DNA of 64,000 nt from NCBI GenBank assembly GCA_951812925.1, contig OX638371.1, positions 81,725,697 through 81,789,696 on the forward strand, written 5' to 3'. A model generated the notes under the pieces. The model saw only the letters and a program-made list of their open reading frames with translations. It was not told the origin of the DNA and searched no databases. Below are positions 10,910 to 25,400 of this stretch, piece by piece. The DNA is from Calliopum simillimum. Its lineage: Eukaryota; Arthropoda; Insecta; Diptera; Lauxaniidae. Within the stretch, counting starts at the first letter, position 1; each line of letters begins with the position of its first letter. Both the position numbers and the translations under genes were made by a program.

Positions 10910-13238
10910 GTTGGTTTCAAAATAATTTTTATTAATTTATATATCAACTTAAATTATTTTTTAATGGATTAAAGCGAAATTGCGTTTTGTTCGAAATGGA
11001 TGTTTTAAGATGACTAATTTTCGTGATTTGTTTTGACAGCAGCTACTACACTCCTTTATAAACTTTGTCTTGTTATTTAACCAGGGATGAAGTTAAAGTG
11101 TAAGGCGAAATACTACTGTGAATGGCAATTCGGTTTCTTTCATAGGTCCGTTCGTTAAAAAAAAATCTTTATAAATATTAGTGTATATATAGTTTTATCA
11201 CAAAAAACGTTCGTTGAAACAAAAATTAGATACTTTTGTCATAAAAAATGAGAATAAAAAACAGCTGATCATTTATATTAACTGGGCAAAAAAAAAAATT
11301 TAGTGAAGTTCAAAATGAGTTTTAGAGCTTTTTTCAGAACGTTATAATACTCCAAAATCGGTAATTAATTAAACGTGGGTCAAACAGGTGTTCTTACTTC
11401 TTTTATTTTGTTCAGTTTTTCCCCATTTTTGCTTTCGTTGATTTTTTGCAGTGGTAACAAACCGAAGATTTTTAAAAGCCAACAAAAAAAATAAAAAAAT
11501 TACCTATTAATAAAATAATAAGCAAAAATTTTGAAGAAGCTATTTATTTATGAAACTTTCTGTTTGAAAACAAATACAATACACAATAATGCCCCTCGTT
11601 TAGCCTAGCTTCCAAGCCATCTTTTCAGGAGAACTATAAAACTACTTTGATGCTTCTCAATTCTTTTTGTGTAGGAGTTTGAACAAATGTAAAAGTTTTT
11701 TATTATACATGAATACTAAACGAATATTTTCCAGTAACTGTTTTTGCTTTAAGGTCAATAGTTTTTAATAAAATTGAAATGAGATATTTTTGTCAAATTA
11801 TTTGATTTAAGAAATTCAGTTCTTTCCATGGGAAAAGTAACTTATTTCGAAGAAGTGCTTTTGTCAAACTTTTTGTTGCCATTTAACCTGTATCTTATCA
11901 CGACTTTAGATGTTTTGTGAAGAAAAACATTCTTTTCTTATGTCGACTTAAATTGTTTTGTGAAAAGCTTTTGTAAAAGTTTTTGTTATTGCTAATGCTT
12001 GAATTTTTCAACCTATTTCAGATACAATTTGGAATAAAACATCGAGGTTGATTTTCGATTCGAAATGTCAAAACAGACGCAACGAGTGCAAACGTTCGTT
12101 CAGTTGCTATCGTCTAACTACGTCTATTTTGGTTGGCCTTAAAACACAGCTAATGTCAAATATGGCATTCACAAATTCACCTCATTCACAATTTACTACA
12201 TTTATTCACAATTTCACCAGTTTTTGATGACAACTTGACTCGTTTTTGTAGAAAACAGCTTCCGATATGTTTTTGTTTGACTTATTATTTGTATTGAAAA
12301 CCAACCGTTTTTGACTAGTTTTTGCCCCTAAAACGAATGATATGAAAAACTATGACAGTGTGAATATTTTGAACCACACGAAGATAAAATTCAATTTATG
12401 GTATTTTAAGAACGCGCCTGTCATTGTGAATGTTCTTGCATTCAAGTTATTGTGAATGCATATGACAGTTTGTCATAAAAAACTTACTTTTTGCTTCTTC
12501 TTTTGCCTACACTTCACATTTGCCAAAGAAGTGTCGAAGCGAGCGGAATTAATTTATCGTTCAATTGAGTTGGTAAATTAATTTTAATAAATAAATAAAT
12601 GAAAAAAGATTCCGCTACGCAAATACCAATACAAAAAAGATTAAATAATTATACAAATTAAAGTGTAAATAATAAAATAAGTGAACAAAAAAAGCAATCA
12701 AAAGAGTTGGAAGAAATCGACCACTGAATCACAATGGTGCAAAATCAATTTCAAATTATATAAAAAAAGAAATCTAATAAATATTTATTTTAAATTCAAG
12801 TCCGTCTATGTGGAAATTTGAAAGTCTCAAGGTTAAAAGTTGGTTTTGTTTTGATTCTTTTTCTTTTTGGTCATTCACCGCGTCGTAGATTTTTAACTTG
12901 TTTGCTAAAAATTTATTTTTATAGATCATACGAAAACTTTTTGCGTCGAATTAAAAATTAATCAAAAAAATAAACGTAACAAAAAAACTTAATGGCAGCG
13001 GTGCAACTTCCTGTTCCATCGTCTGCATCAAGCGGCTCAACTCTTTGTGTAATGAAATAATTTACTGAATTTACTGTTTAAACGAGAATAACAAAAATAA
13101 ACAAGATGTTGTTTTTCTAAAAAGTACACAATATCTTCCTGTTCTATTAATGCAAAAACTAAAAAATTCCATTGACAAAATTAACTAAACCGCAAATTTC
13201 CTAATAACTCTAACAACAAAATAAATTTGTTTTTGACA
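10910..13238. promoter_or_regulatory. Head-to-head upstream region of Vps60 and anchor
   Basis: A 2.3-kb non-coding stretch between the two divergent start codons. It must include both 5' UTRs and probably both promoters. An initiator-like TCAGTT occurs near 12107 on the plus strand, but no matching TATA or downstream element is clear. Repeated CATTCACAA/ATTCACA words occur at 12164-12220. A short phrase GGATTAAAGCGAAATTGCG at 10968 also occurs inside the intron-2 foldback near 10412. I see no gene here; a 5' UTR intron for anchor cannot be excluded. Confidence 0.5.
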
Positions 13239-13432
13239 ATGGAGAGTTCAATGTTTTTTAATGCATTAAAAGCAAATATCGACGATGATGAAACTGGCTC
13301 CAACATGGTTGGAGATTTACCTGTGATAACCACTTCGACAACAACGACACCACCTCCAGATCATGATCCATCTGTATCTATGAATAATTTTTATCCTGCA
13401 TTAGTACAATGCTTTGGCATCATAATTTGTGG
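13239..13432 (+). CDS. anchor: anchor exon 1
   Basis: Start ATG at 13239 in an ACAATGG context. An upstream in-frame TTG at 13227 is not a credible eukaryotic start. It encodes a polar, Thr/Pro-rich N-terminus of about 50 residues, then NFYPALVQCFGIIICG, the start of the first membrane helix. Donor GTAAGT at 13433. The split glycine codon and YIAGRF are completed in exon 2, 23 kb away. Confidence 0.88.
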
Positions 13433-16400
13433 GTAAGTTTTTTATAGATATTTTACAATTTTCGCCTATAGCAGCTATACTCTTCCTCTCAAGTGTAATT
13501 TTTTTGTTGGGCGGCCATTAAACGTGTTGGTTTTCATTTGTTTGTTCAGCTGATATGTACGAAGTACAGTAAAACATCGATATCATGATTATGAATGCTG
13601 TAAAATCTAAAAAAAAGAAGAAATTTCGATAAAATAATATCTTTGACGATATTATTTAGTAATCAATAAAAGAAAAAATAAAACTACTTAACGCTGATTT
13701 TCGACTTGATTGATTCTATCACGACCTTCTTACAGGATAGTGCAAGGCAAACGATTGGGTTCCGACAGTAATTTTTGTAAAAAAAAACTTGGGTAACCTT
13801 AAATGCACATGACTCAAAAACGCATAACATTATTCCCAATTATTTACTCTGAAATAACGTAATTATTGAAATACCTTCGTGTTTTTGCGTCACCGCTTTT
13901 GCATTGAGTTGAAGTAATAAATCTTGGTTTGCTGAATAAAATACAATTGTTTTTGTTCGTTGCTCAGCCATCAGTCGTTTAAACTTCCTAAATCTTTACA
14001 AAAATGTAAAGCGAAGAATATTAAAGCAAAGAAATCGAGGAATAAAACATCGATATAGGTTGATGTTCAATTCCTTATCTCTGCAACTAAAACTCATAGA
14101 AATATGTCGATTAAAGTGAGAATTCAGAAGAGTATACAGATGTAGCTCTTTCTTTTCACGGTTTTTAACATTATATAAATAAGCGAAGGTATTCAGTGCA
14201 AATTTGTCGGCACTACTTTAACTACCTGGCTGTTGTAAGAGCTTTGCCTAGTAACGCGAGAGTCGTGAGTTTAATACTTCGTGAACATGAGATGTTTTAT
14301 TTTTTTTTTCTCTAAAAGTATAAGCTGTCACGGTCAAACTTCGGCTATGGAGTGAACTATAGTAAAGACAGATGTACTACAAATATTGTGTCGGCGATAT
14401 TTCATTTTAATAAGTGAGTTTCGGTTTTTCCACAGAAAAGTAAACCATGAGCCAAAAAATTAAATCATATCTCTGAAACTATGTAACGTACATAGATGAG
14501 ATTTTGTACATATTGTAAAAAGCACCAAGACAAATAATGTGTAATGGAAAAAATGGCAGTACCACGCCCTCACAAAAATCACTTCATCATACCTCTGAAA
14601 ATAATGTTGAACGCATTAGAATGAGATTTGATAAATGTGTACAGAGCGCCGGGACAAATAATGCTCACTGAAAAAATGGGCGATGCCACGCTACTAAAAA
14701 AATTCATCACTAATGAGATTTGGTACATATGTAAAATGGATCGAGACAAATAACATCATTTGGAAAAATTGGTTATGCCACTTCAACTTCACAAGAAATT
14801 AAATTAAAAAAAATTGTAAATAATTTTTCGGTAAAATCAAAACCATTTTTAAGAGACATCAATGCACAACATTCTAAAATTAATTACATTGAAATATTGT
14901 CTCAAGTTCCCTGAAATCGACTTTTGAATTGTTGGCCGCGAAAACTACTTTTGTTTTTATTACGTGTGAACGCATTGATTTTTTGCAACTATCTCGGAAA
15001 CGAAAAATTGGCTAAAATCAACCTTAGCACCAATTATAAGCCTAATTAAGAGCTATAAGTGTAGCCTATTATCAAAATAAAAATCCGTTTTATTTTCACA
15101 TTTTTTTCACTTTAAATGTGTTCGACGGTCACGTTCGACACCATGGAAATGCCAATATCTTAAAATTAAATTTAATGGAATGCATTGAGTACCTGAAAAC
15201 TTGTGTACTTATATATATTTTAATTTAACCCTTGAATATCTCTATATTATAAATTAGTTTTTTATCTAATTTCTACTGTATGTATTTTTTTCTGGCCCTT
15301 TACTCCCGTTTTAAGTTACAGGAGTATATAATCTACTGTATGTATAAGGCTTTAACATGCTTTCATGACGCGTTGTCTTGTTGTTTTTTTTTTTTGCACC
15401 CTATCTTTTATTGCGTAGGTGTCTCCTGTGGTTATGACGTAAGCAAGCACTGCTGCGTACGTAGGTTGTTTTTAGCACTCAAAATAATATCACTCAACAA
15501 ATGTATTTTTCATAAGTACTAATACAAAAATAATTGCTCTGATTTAATGCTACCTTTTCACATTTCACTTTAGAAAATGTCAAAACTTAAGTTGTAACTA
15601 AGTTATTTTAACAGCTTAAATTGCTACGAAATATAAGTAAAGAACGCCTCTTTTTCTACGGATAAGAAAGTTCTAAACAATTTCTGTCCTAAACCTTTGT
15701 TTAAAATTGTGTGACTCACGGGACATGAAACGGAACGCTCTTCTACATTTATTAACTTAAGCCACACTACCACTGTTTTATGAATTTTGTCCTTATGTTG
15801 CAATTGAGAAATTATGTGAGTACAACTGATGAGTTTGTTTTGAATTTGTGGGGGCCTGCCTTTTGTTACTTGCGACTCACAAGTTGCGAAACACGTAAGA
15901 AATTGTTGAAATTTTGTTTGATATAATCGAGGTATTGGTATTAAACATAATTGTGGTAATAAGTAACAATTGCTTAGGTCGATCTTTGATAACAAGGCAA
16001 AGCCGTGTTTCTTTCTGAATTTCAAAGCTTTAAAAAGTCATTTAAATTTTGTTGATGGTCCACACCGACCGAGGAAACAGTTGTCAACTGAAGCGACATT
16101 TTCTATATAGTAGAAAATGATAAAAAGTCACATAAGGGCGATTGTTTTATCGTGGGTGCAGCTTTTTTACTTATTTAAAGCTTGTCATTCTCTATATTAA
16201 AAACATTTTGAATAAAATTATCCCTTAAAGGGCAACATTTTAATATGTTCTCTTATGATAAGCTTATCGAAATTTTAATAATATGTAAAAATAGTCACTG
16301 GAAAAGTTTAAAGTGCTATTGCGGGTGCATAAAAATGTGCACTATATATCGAGATCATAGTAAAAAAACATGAAATTCTGTCAATTATGAAACATTATGA

Positions 16401-19400
16401 CTTTGTAGTAGAGCTGAACACAGGCCGTGTTTTTTTTTTCGCGACCCGCTGACCTTTACTCTTCAGCGAAAATCATTGATTTAGCTTCATAAATAAAAAA
16501 AAAGTGTGAACATGTAATAATATGGTAGAATCGGGCCGGGCTCGGGCCGCGACAAACAATATTCGTGCGGACCCAGGCTTTTTTTCAAGTGCCTGTTTCG
16601 TGTTCGTGCCGAGCCGGGCCTCAAAAGTTAGGCCCGTGTTCAGCTCTATTTTGTGGGTTAAAAGACAATAAATATATCAATTTACTAAAATAAGAAAAAA
16701 AAAAACTAGTTATGGGAAAGAGAAATGAACAAATAAAGAACTTTTCTTCTAACTTTTGTAATCATTAACGTCATTAAAATCACTATAAGTAAAAGATAAA
16801 AGTAAACAAATGCACATTGCACATGCATTAGGGTGGCCATTAAATGGTTTTTCTTTTTGAGAATTTTAATAATCGATGATGGTAAATCGGCTCCATGTTG
16901 AAATTACGATTATGGCCAAACGGATAATGTTAGATGCATTCAATTTGGTACAAGTAATTCATACACTGAGCAAAACCCCTAAAAACAAGAAGATTGTCGT
17001 ATTAACCTATTTTACTATTGGGTGTACCACTTTAAAACCGGAATTTGACGGTCATTTTGAAAGTACATTTGACAGCTGTCAAAATCAGTCAACAAAACAA
17101 TTTTATCTTGTGTGTATCATTATTATTTTTCACGATGAATAACTTCGAAAATTGGAGAAAAAGACAGCATTTGCGAGAGGTTCTGTTGGGTCATTTTTTT
17201 GCAAAGAAAACTGCTGCGGAAAGACATAGTTTGCTTGTAGAAGTTTATGGGGACTATGCTCCAGCTGAATCAAGCTGTCGTGAGTGGTAATTTTGATGTC
17301 GAAGACAAAGAACGTCCTGGTCAGGACCAGCTAGGTGTGATCCATTATGAGCTGTTGCCAGATGGCCAAACCATTAATGCTCAACTCTATCGTCAACAAT
17401 TGATCCGATTGAAGCAGAAAATCCAGGCGGAGCGGCCAACGTATGCGACCAGACACGAGTCAATCATTTTCCACCACGATAACGCTCGGCCACATATTGC
17501 TGCCCCAGTCAAAAATTACCTGGAAAACAACGGATGGGAAATCTATACAAATTTTGCCTCACCCGCCTTATAGCCCAGACCTTGCACCATCAGACTACCA
17601 TTTGTTCCGATCAATGCAGAATGCCCTATCAGGAATACGGTTCACTTAAGTTCAAGATATCGAAAATTGGCTCGATTCATTTTTGGCCGCCAAGCCGCAC
17701 AGTGCGTTGAGCCCATACAAGCAATGGTCAAAAATAGAAGGAGTGGTTGGATATCGATGAAATTCGGTACTATACGTAATTTGGGGTCGCTGAGCTCAAT
17801 AATGATCTCAGATTTGTTGTAAACTTTATAGTTTTGCTGAAAACCAGGTATTTAGGACGATTTTCTTAAGGTCCATATATAACGATGATGAAAAAGTAAT
17901 GTTTAATGTTAACAAATGAAATGTACGTAGTAGAAATAATGTTTTTTGTACTTGTGAGACCATTTATGTTCATAAAAACAAAAAAAAAATTATTAACATA
18001 TATTTTATATTTCATACAAATTTTTCGTTTTAAGCATTTTTTAAAAAATGAAAAAAAATATTTGTAGGACGAAGTAGGAAAAGTTATTTGCAGTTCTTGA
18101 TTATATAGAATTCGAACTAGTAGACTAAGAAAAAAAACGGCACTTATTTTTATAAGATTTGTTTTTTTTTTTTTCATCGAAATTTGTCAATTTCTGAAGT
18201 TTTTCATTTGATAATATCGTGTATTAAAATCACTACAATATACATCAAATTATATATTTTCCAAAATTTTTTAGTTTTATTTATTTACTCAAATAATATT
18301 TATAATAAAAAACTTTACTTCGCTTAGTTTAATCAAAAGACAAATTTTTCATAACTCTTTGTTTAAGAGAACCCAAAACGAAGTGAAGAAAACATGATTT
18401 TTTTTGAAAAATATCTCAACTTTGAAGTGTCACAGCGTAGCCAAAACTGAGTTTTTCCCCTAAATATTTTGTTTTTATTTTATTGATACAATTACCTGTC
18501 GATTGATACCAATATTATTAGGTTTCGAGTCACAAAAAATTTTGATTTTTGCCCACTAGCCAACGCAGTGTGAGCCGGCGCAATTTTTTTGGGATGGAAT
18601 TCATAAATTGCCTGAAAGATGGGGAAATGTTGTAGCTTCCAATGGACAATACTTTGAATAAAATATATTGTAACATTTTTCCACAATAAAGCATCAAATT
18701 TCGCTAAAAAATTCCGGTTTTTAAGTTGTACACCCAATATAAATTCATATTAAAAATACGAAACAATATAAACTTTCCATAGAGAAATCTCTATGAGTTT
18801 ACTTAGAAAATCTTCTTAAATTTAGAAAAGATTCTCGCATAATTTCTACATGGAATATAACATAGAAGTCACATTGAAACCATATTGAAATCTTCTTAAA
18901 ACAATCTTTTTTATGAAAATCTTATAATATTAAGAAGAAATCTTATTGTTTTTCAAGAAGATTTCTCATAAAATTAAGATGATTTTTACATAATATTCAA
19001 TAGAGTGAAAACATTGTTTTTAGAAGAAATCGTATTGAAAACGATGAGATTTCTTCTTAATACTACGATGTTTTCAAATAAATGTCAGCAATTTTAAAAA
19101 AATGTTAAGAAGATTTTCTCTATGGTTTTAATGTGACTTTCTTCTTGGATGAAAACTATAGAGAAATCTGCTTACTTTTGTCCTATTTTATGTGGTAGTT
19201 TTGGCTCTGTGTAGGAATGATTGGAATGAATTCACGCCTACTACAATAGACATTTTGCTATGGGCAATTGTTGAAATGAACGCAATCAAGCAAAGTTGTA
19301 TATTTTTTCGTTTTGCTTTTTGGAATGGAATAACCCAACTATAACCAACGCTATAACTTCGTGTTAAAATTAAATATTAATTGCCTTAAAATTTTAAATA

Positions 19401-22400
19401 TTTATTTTCATACAAATGCGTTCTAATGCATTCATATGCATATAATTCCGTTAAATCAAATACATATGTAGTTAATAAATTTTAAAATAAAAAAACCCAA
19501 TAATGCTCACAAATGTTTAATTCTAATGGCACTGCTTACGTTTGTCGAAAAAATTCACATTATGCTTACAGCCACCTTGACATTGTTAACATCTTAAATC
19601 GCACTGGTTATTAGCCTTTTTTTTTAACTTGCCCACAGTAAAAATGTTGTCTAAAATAAAAAAAATATTCAAACATATTTCCAATGCCAAAGCCTAGTAA
19701 CATGGAGTGTTACTACTACAAAAATACAATAACATAAATATTAATCCAAAAACCGTGTTAAAGGCCATTAATAATTGGTTCACGTTTAAATGAGGTAAAA
19801 ACGCATTTTATTTAATAGATGGCAAATTAATGTTTTCGATAATCGCCCTTTACAAAATCCAAACTTAAGAAAAAGTGAAGTTTAAATGTTGATTACGATG
19901 TAGAAAAAAGTAATTTTTACTACCAAAATAAACAAATGCATAAAAAAAAAAAATTTAAATTGAAATGAGCGCAATTCCAAATAAATTCGAACTAAGTCGA
20001 TTTGTTTTATTGAGTTATAAATTTTATACGTAAAACCGCTATAGCGACAGGGTTTGGATTCACATATCGTCGGGTTAAAACTACAACTAGACATCTACAT
20101 ACATTCATGTTTTGAGTTAAGTATACATGAAGAAAAAACGGCTCTATGCCTTAGTCTAGTCGGTTTTTTGAAATGTAGTCCCCATCCAATTTCATATGAA
20201 GAATAAAAAGTAGGAAACTGCAAAATCCCATATAAAATACGAATTTCAAAAAACTTTACCCCTTTTTTCTCAAAATATGAGCACAACGAAATCTATTGGA
20301 ATCGTTTTTTCAATTAGTTAATGTGGTGCAAAACTGTCAAATTGTTTTCGAAATGGTTTTTGTTCATTAATGTTTTTTTTTTGTATGCTGTGAAGTTCGG
20401 TAGCGGAGATGTGTGTACCTTGGTCCGCTTTTCAGTTTTTTCAGTGTGCTGGATTTTCCAAAAAAGTTTCTACAATGCTTTCATCATCAAATGACGTGAC
20501 AATGATATTTCTATGTCTTACCATTGAGTAAAAATATTACTTTTTCCATTCCAATCTCAAACGGTCCAAGGTACACCATGCAAGTGTACCTTGGACTATA
20601 AAAAATAAAAGAGATTGCAATGTATAAAGGTAATAAATTAATATATAAAGGAAATAAACTAAAATTATAACACAAAAAAGTGCGTTTATAAAAAACCATT
20701 AATTAAACAAAAATGGTTGCAAATAAATACATTAATCACGTAAATAATAATAATAATATTATATTGAGAGGCGATTATGACTTCCTGGTTGCCCGTCGAA
20801 AAGGCTCGCTGGTCAATAAGCATAGATCCAAGGTACACACAGACAGCATGTTTTAAAAACTGTCAGCATCCATAACATATATTAATAAAAACATCTAAAA
20901 CACACTAAAAGCTTAAAACAATAACTAAACTTCCTTCCTGATGTTGTATAACTGAAATATTTCAAGTAAGTTTCTCACAAAACGTTTCGTAGTTTACTCC
21001 AAAAACTAAGTTTTATAAGCCAAAAAACACTTTTTCCGTCACATTTTATACAGCTTGACGGCCTGAAGTCTACTAATATCAGTCAGCAGTATGAGTGAAA
21101 AATTCCATAGGAGAACATTATCGTAGACGTGCAACTGTTGAGTGGCAACCTGCACTCGGACCGAGGTTCACTCGGACCAAGGTACACACATCTCCCCTAA
21201 TATTGCCGACTTATTTGAAAAGAGGAAAGGTTAAGGTTCCTTTCAGTTCATACATCTTTTTGGTTATTTTAATAGAACGGATGCTATAGTTGTATTTTGC
21301 AGAAAACAGAAAACATATTGACAGTTTTGCTTCCCACTGTAATAATATTGTTATTGTAAAAAAATGTTCCCATGTTTTTTTATTTTTTGTGTTAAAAAGC
21401 CCTTCAGTTTATCATTATTAATTTTTACGTTGTACTGCGTTATTAATAAATTTTCTTTATAAAAATTTTGGCTCGCACGTCTTGTCTGGGGATGGTATCA
21501 ATATCTTTAGACCACTTTAAAAATAAACTGCTGCTAAGTGATAAGACATAAAAGTCATAATTAAAAATTTTAAATTAAATGATAAATTTCGTAAAACGTA
21601 AACTTCAAATCGTGTTTATCAATTTTTGCGTGCGAAAATGTGTACTGATTTGAGTTTAATTAACATAAATTTTATAAAAACAACTTTGCCATGTATGTAT
21701 ATGATAGCAATTTAACTTTATGCAGACTCATGAAAAAAAAATGGTGCAATGCAATTGACATGTATGTATGTATTCAGTCAGATTTTAAATTGAAAAATTA
21801 CAAAATAAAATTAAAATTACACATAAAGACAATGATTTTTCGGCGTGGGATTTCGGGGTTGGTTTCGGATAATCATAGTCTACGAAAACAATAATACGAG
21901 TAACACCAGATTCTCCGAATTCACTCTAGTTCCCAAGATATCATTGCTTAAAAGTGCACTACTCGCTGTTTTGAGGCATATTTGAAATTATATTAAACAG
22001 GTGGCATGTCTTTTCATAAACTCAAATATGTGATTAGTAGGGTTCTCAAAAATTAGCACGAAAAAAGTCATTTTAAGTGCTTGAAAAAGTTTTGAAAATT
22101 AGCAAATTATGCACCCAAATATGCTCTTAAAAATTAAAAAGTATCAGAATTCCCCCTACTATTCAAATATTAGGAAGTTTTTATGCTGAATTTTTATTTG
22201 TTTTCTGACAGATCATACATATGTAGCCCAGAGGGTTTTATGAAGGAATTTTGGTACTTTTTGGATACTTTTAGTATTTTTTTTGCTATTTGGTACAAAA
22301 CAGAAAAACTTATTTACCATCTCTGGTACGATATAAAGCGAAACGCAAACATGGACACGTAGGCAGTGCTTTGATTTTGCCTTGCTCTTTGTGCTTCATC

Positions 22401-25400
22401 CTATTTTCAGCTCTGTCTGACTGCGTATTTTGGGCGTAAGGAAATAACGCCCGATGAAATAACACCCAGAAAAAAAGAAATAATGCCCAAAAAATAAAAT
22501 TACGCAATAACGCCCAAAATAAAAACTAAATAACGCCCTAAAATATGAAATAACGCCTAAAAACAGAAACGAAATAACGCCCAAATTATTTTCATATAGG
22601 GGGTTATCGTTTATAAATATTCCCGGGGAATTTTTCTCAGACTGCCGTGCATTCTCTATTGCAGTTTGAGAACAATTCCCCGGGAGTATTAATTCGCGAT
22701 AACCCCCATTAATTTGGGCGATAATCATTTTGAAAATAACGTCCAAAAATTTGGGCTTTATCTTTCTGAATTTTAAACTGCAGTTACGGCGAATTTAAAA
22801 TAAACTATTTCATTGGATGACAATTTTTCCTTAAAGTTACGAAATAACATATTTTTAATTTTTACAATGGTTTTGTACCCGAATTGAATTGAAACTGCGA
22901 AAATATGCATTATCAAGTATGTTCCCGTTAAATATGCAAAATAGCGGAAAAATTTGCATTATATCCAAGCAAAAGCTTAGGTTTGAGAGCCCTAATGATT
23001 ATTAAATTCATTATATTGCATAAATAAGCATTCCTAAGGAACTATAATTTAAATTCGGTGAAATCGTGCCATATATAGATTACTGATAAGCTTGTTAGCT
23101 TAATTTAATAAACAAAGTATAAAAGTAATATACACAATATTTTAATATAACCGGAAAAATATGTTAATTTTTTGTGCAGCTATTGTTACATTTTAAATAG
23201 TAAATATTTAAATAACTGATAACCTATCTGGCTCAAGTCAAATCTCTGTTAGTCGTTGAGAAACTGTCAGAATAATTGAACTTCCTTAGACAAATAATGC
23301 AGCTGGTTAATAACCCATTTTATTTTATATAATTTTATTGCTATTTTTTATTTAATAATAAGAAATTAATATGGGTTTTGCACGTTTTTATAAGCTGCAA
23401 TTTCTGCATATTTCTTTATATTGTTTTTAGTTAATTTACTTAAAAAATCCCCTAAATGAATCATTGTTTTGCAATCAGCATCAGAGTTTCAATTGATTTT
23501 ATTTGCATCAATTGTGTGCATACTTTTCCATTTATGCGGATACAACTTATTTTGTGGGTTTCAATAAAATTCAATGGTTTCACGAATTTCGTTAGTTCTT
23601 TTTGTGGGAAATTTTTCGTACTGAATAGTATTGTATTTTTGCTTAGTCATTTCATATTTAAATTAGTATTTTATACTCTTTTTAATGCTTAAAGTACAAA
23701 TTATTTTTATATTTGAAATTAAAGCTTTTTGCTTTAACAAAAATTTTCCGTCCTAACGACTAAGCACTTTTATAATAAGTCGCTTATTAAATGATTGTTC
23801 GGAAGTTAACTTTGATGCAATAACTGTGTAAACAAAAAACTATAGGGGTATGTTTGACAAGGCTGTATAACTGAAAGACATTTGAAGTGTGCAATTTGGT
23901 TACAGGAACCAGTAGATTGTGGTGGTTAAAAAATTGCACACTTTCGGTAAAAGCTGCGGGGGTATAACTTGAATTGTTTATTAACGTACTTTTTACACAG
24001 TTGGCAAATTATTTCTACGGAAATATATTTTTAAAATTTGCAATGTTTCGGCTAAGAACTAAACTTTCAATACTTTGAAGCTTTGTTTCAAGCGATGCGA
24101 AGTATACGTAATCTATTTCAAAATCTATTGCAAAAAAGCTAAGAGTATCATTTACATGTAATAAAAATAAAAATTCCGCAAATGAGCCACCCTTTATACA
24201 CAAAAATCAAAATGTGAATATCTATAGCTCCACTATATAAATGAAATTTGTTTTTACTGCATTAAAAAACAAAAGTAAAAGCAAAAATCGTTCAAAAATA
24301 TACATAGGTGTAATGACCGAGAGTAAAATAGTAGTCAAGAGTGTAAATATTAATTTGTTTTTTGTTTGTTTTGTCGACTGTTGGTAATTTTTATAAATGA
24401 AATTACTATTATTTGAACTGAACAGTCACTAGCAAAGAACTAAGTATAAAAGGCACAAAAATTATTGTTCTTTGCTAATTACTGCTCAATTTCGGTTAGT
24501 GTGTTAATGTTAGTAAGTAAGTAAGTAAGTACTTGACTTGACTGTTAAGTGTTATAATATCTTAACGTGTAATCTTTAATATCGATATCTATGATGGATG
24601 TACGAGTAAAAACGTCAACAATTAATTAACATAAAATGCAAAAATTTCACTTCCAGTCATTTCGACAACTTAATTTCTTAATATAATACTTAATTATCTG
24701 TTAATTAATTGCCTATAACTAAGCAAAAGTTGTATGTTGCTGTTTGACATGTTAATTTATTTGGTTTTTTCAAGAGCTTAACTGAAAATATAAAAAAACT
24801 AGTAAGGGTAGTATCTTTGGCCTGGCAAAAAATTAAATACCTTATATTGCATTTCAAGTATATTATTAAACACTTAGTTGATAAACACTACGCAATGTCC
24901 TTTAACATACAAGTTTTTATAAAAATAAATTGTTTTATTCTTCCATAACTCCTAGGAGACTATAAGAATAAATTGCTTAAATGGAAAGTGCCACGCCCTC
25001 TTTTCCGAGCTTACCTTGATTTTGCGTAGAGCTTGCATTTACTGTTCCGAGTATTTGAGTGAAATTCGGTTAGGTTTTCTTAAAAAAATCTTTCAGTATA
25101 GCAATTTCAAACTTTCACTTATATGGGAGGTGCCACGACCTCTAATTCTACTTCGCCTACTTTTTGCTCAGAGTTTCCAATTAATGTTCTTAGTGTTTGA
25201 GTGAAATTTGGTTGGATTATCTCAAAAACCACTTTAGTATAACATTTTGAAACTTTTGCTTATATGTTGGGTGTAGGGTATAAAAAGTTAGTTCATATTG
25301 AATGAAGATTATTTCTCGAATTGACACCACATTAGATGTAATCTATATGGCTATATTATGCATAATAGAATGAAATATGTACAGTAATTTTCTTTAGTTT

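Noticed and set aside
13227..13238. Start of anchor at a TTG codon at 13227
   Set aside because: The ATG at 13239 in ACAATGG is the plausible eukaryotic start; no reason to use TTG.
15624..16025. 133-residue minus-strand ORF in anchor intron 1
   Set aside because: No recognisable motif; length is compatible with chance in this sequence.
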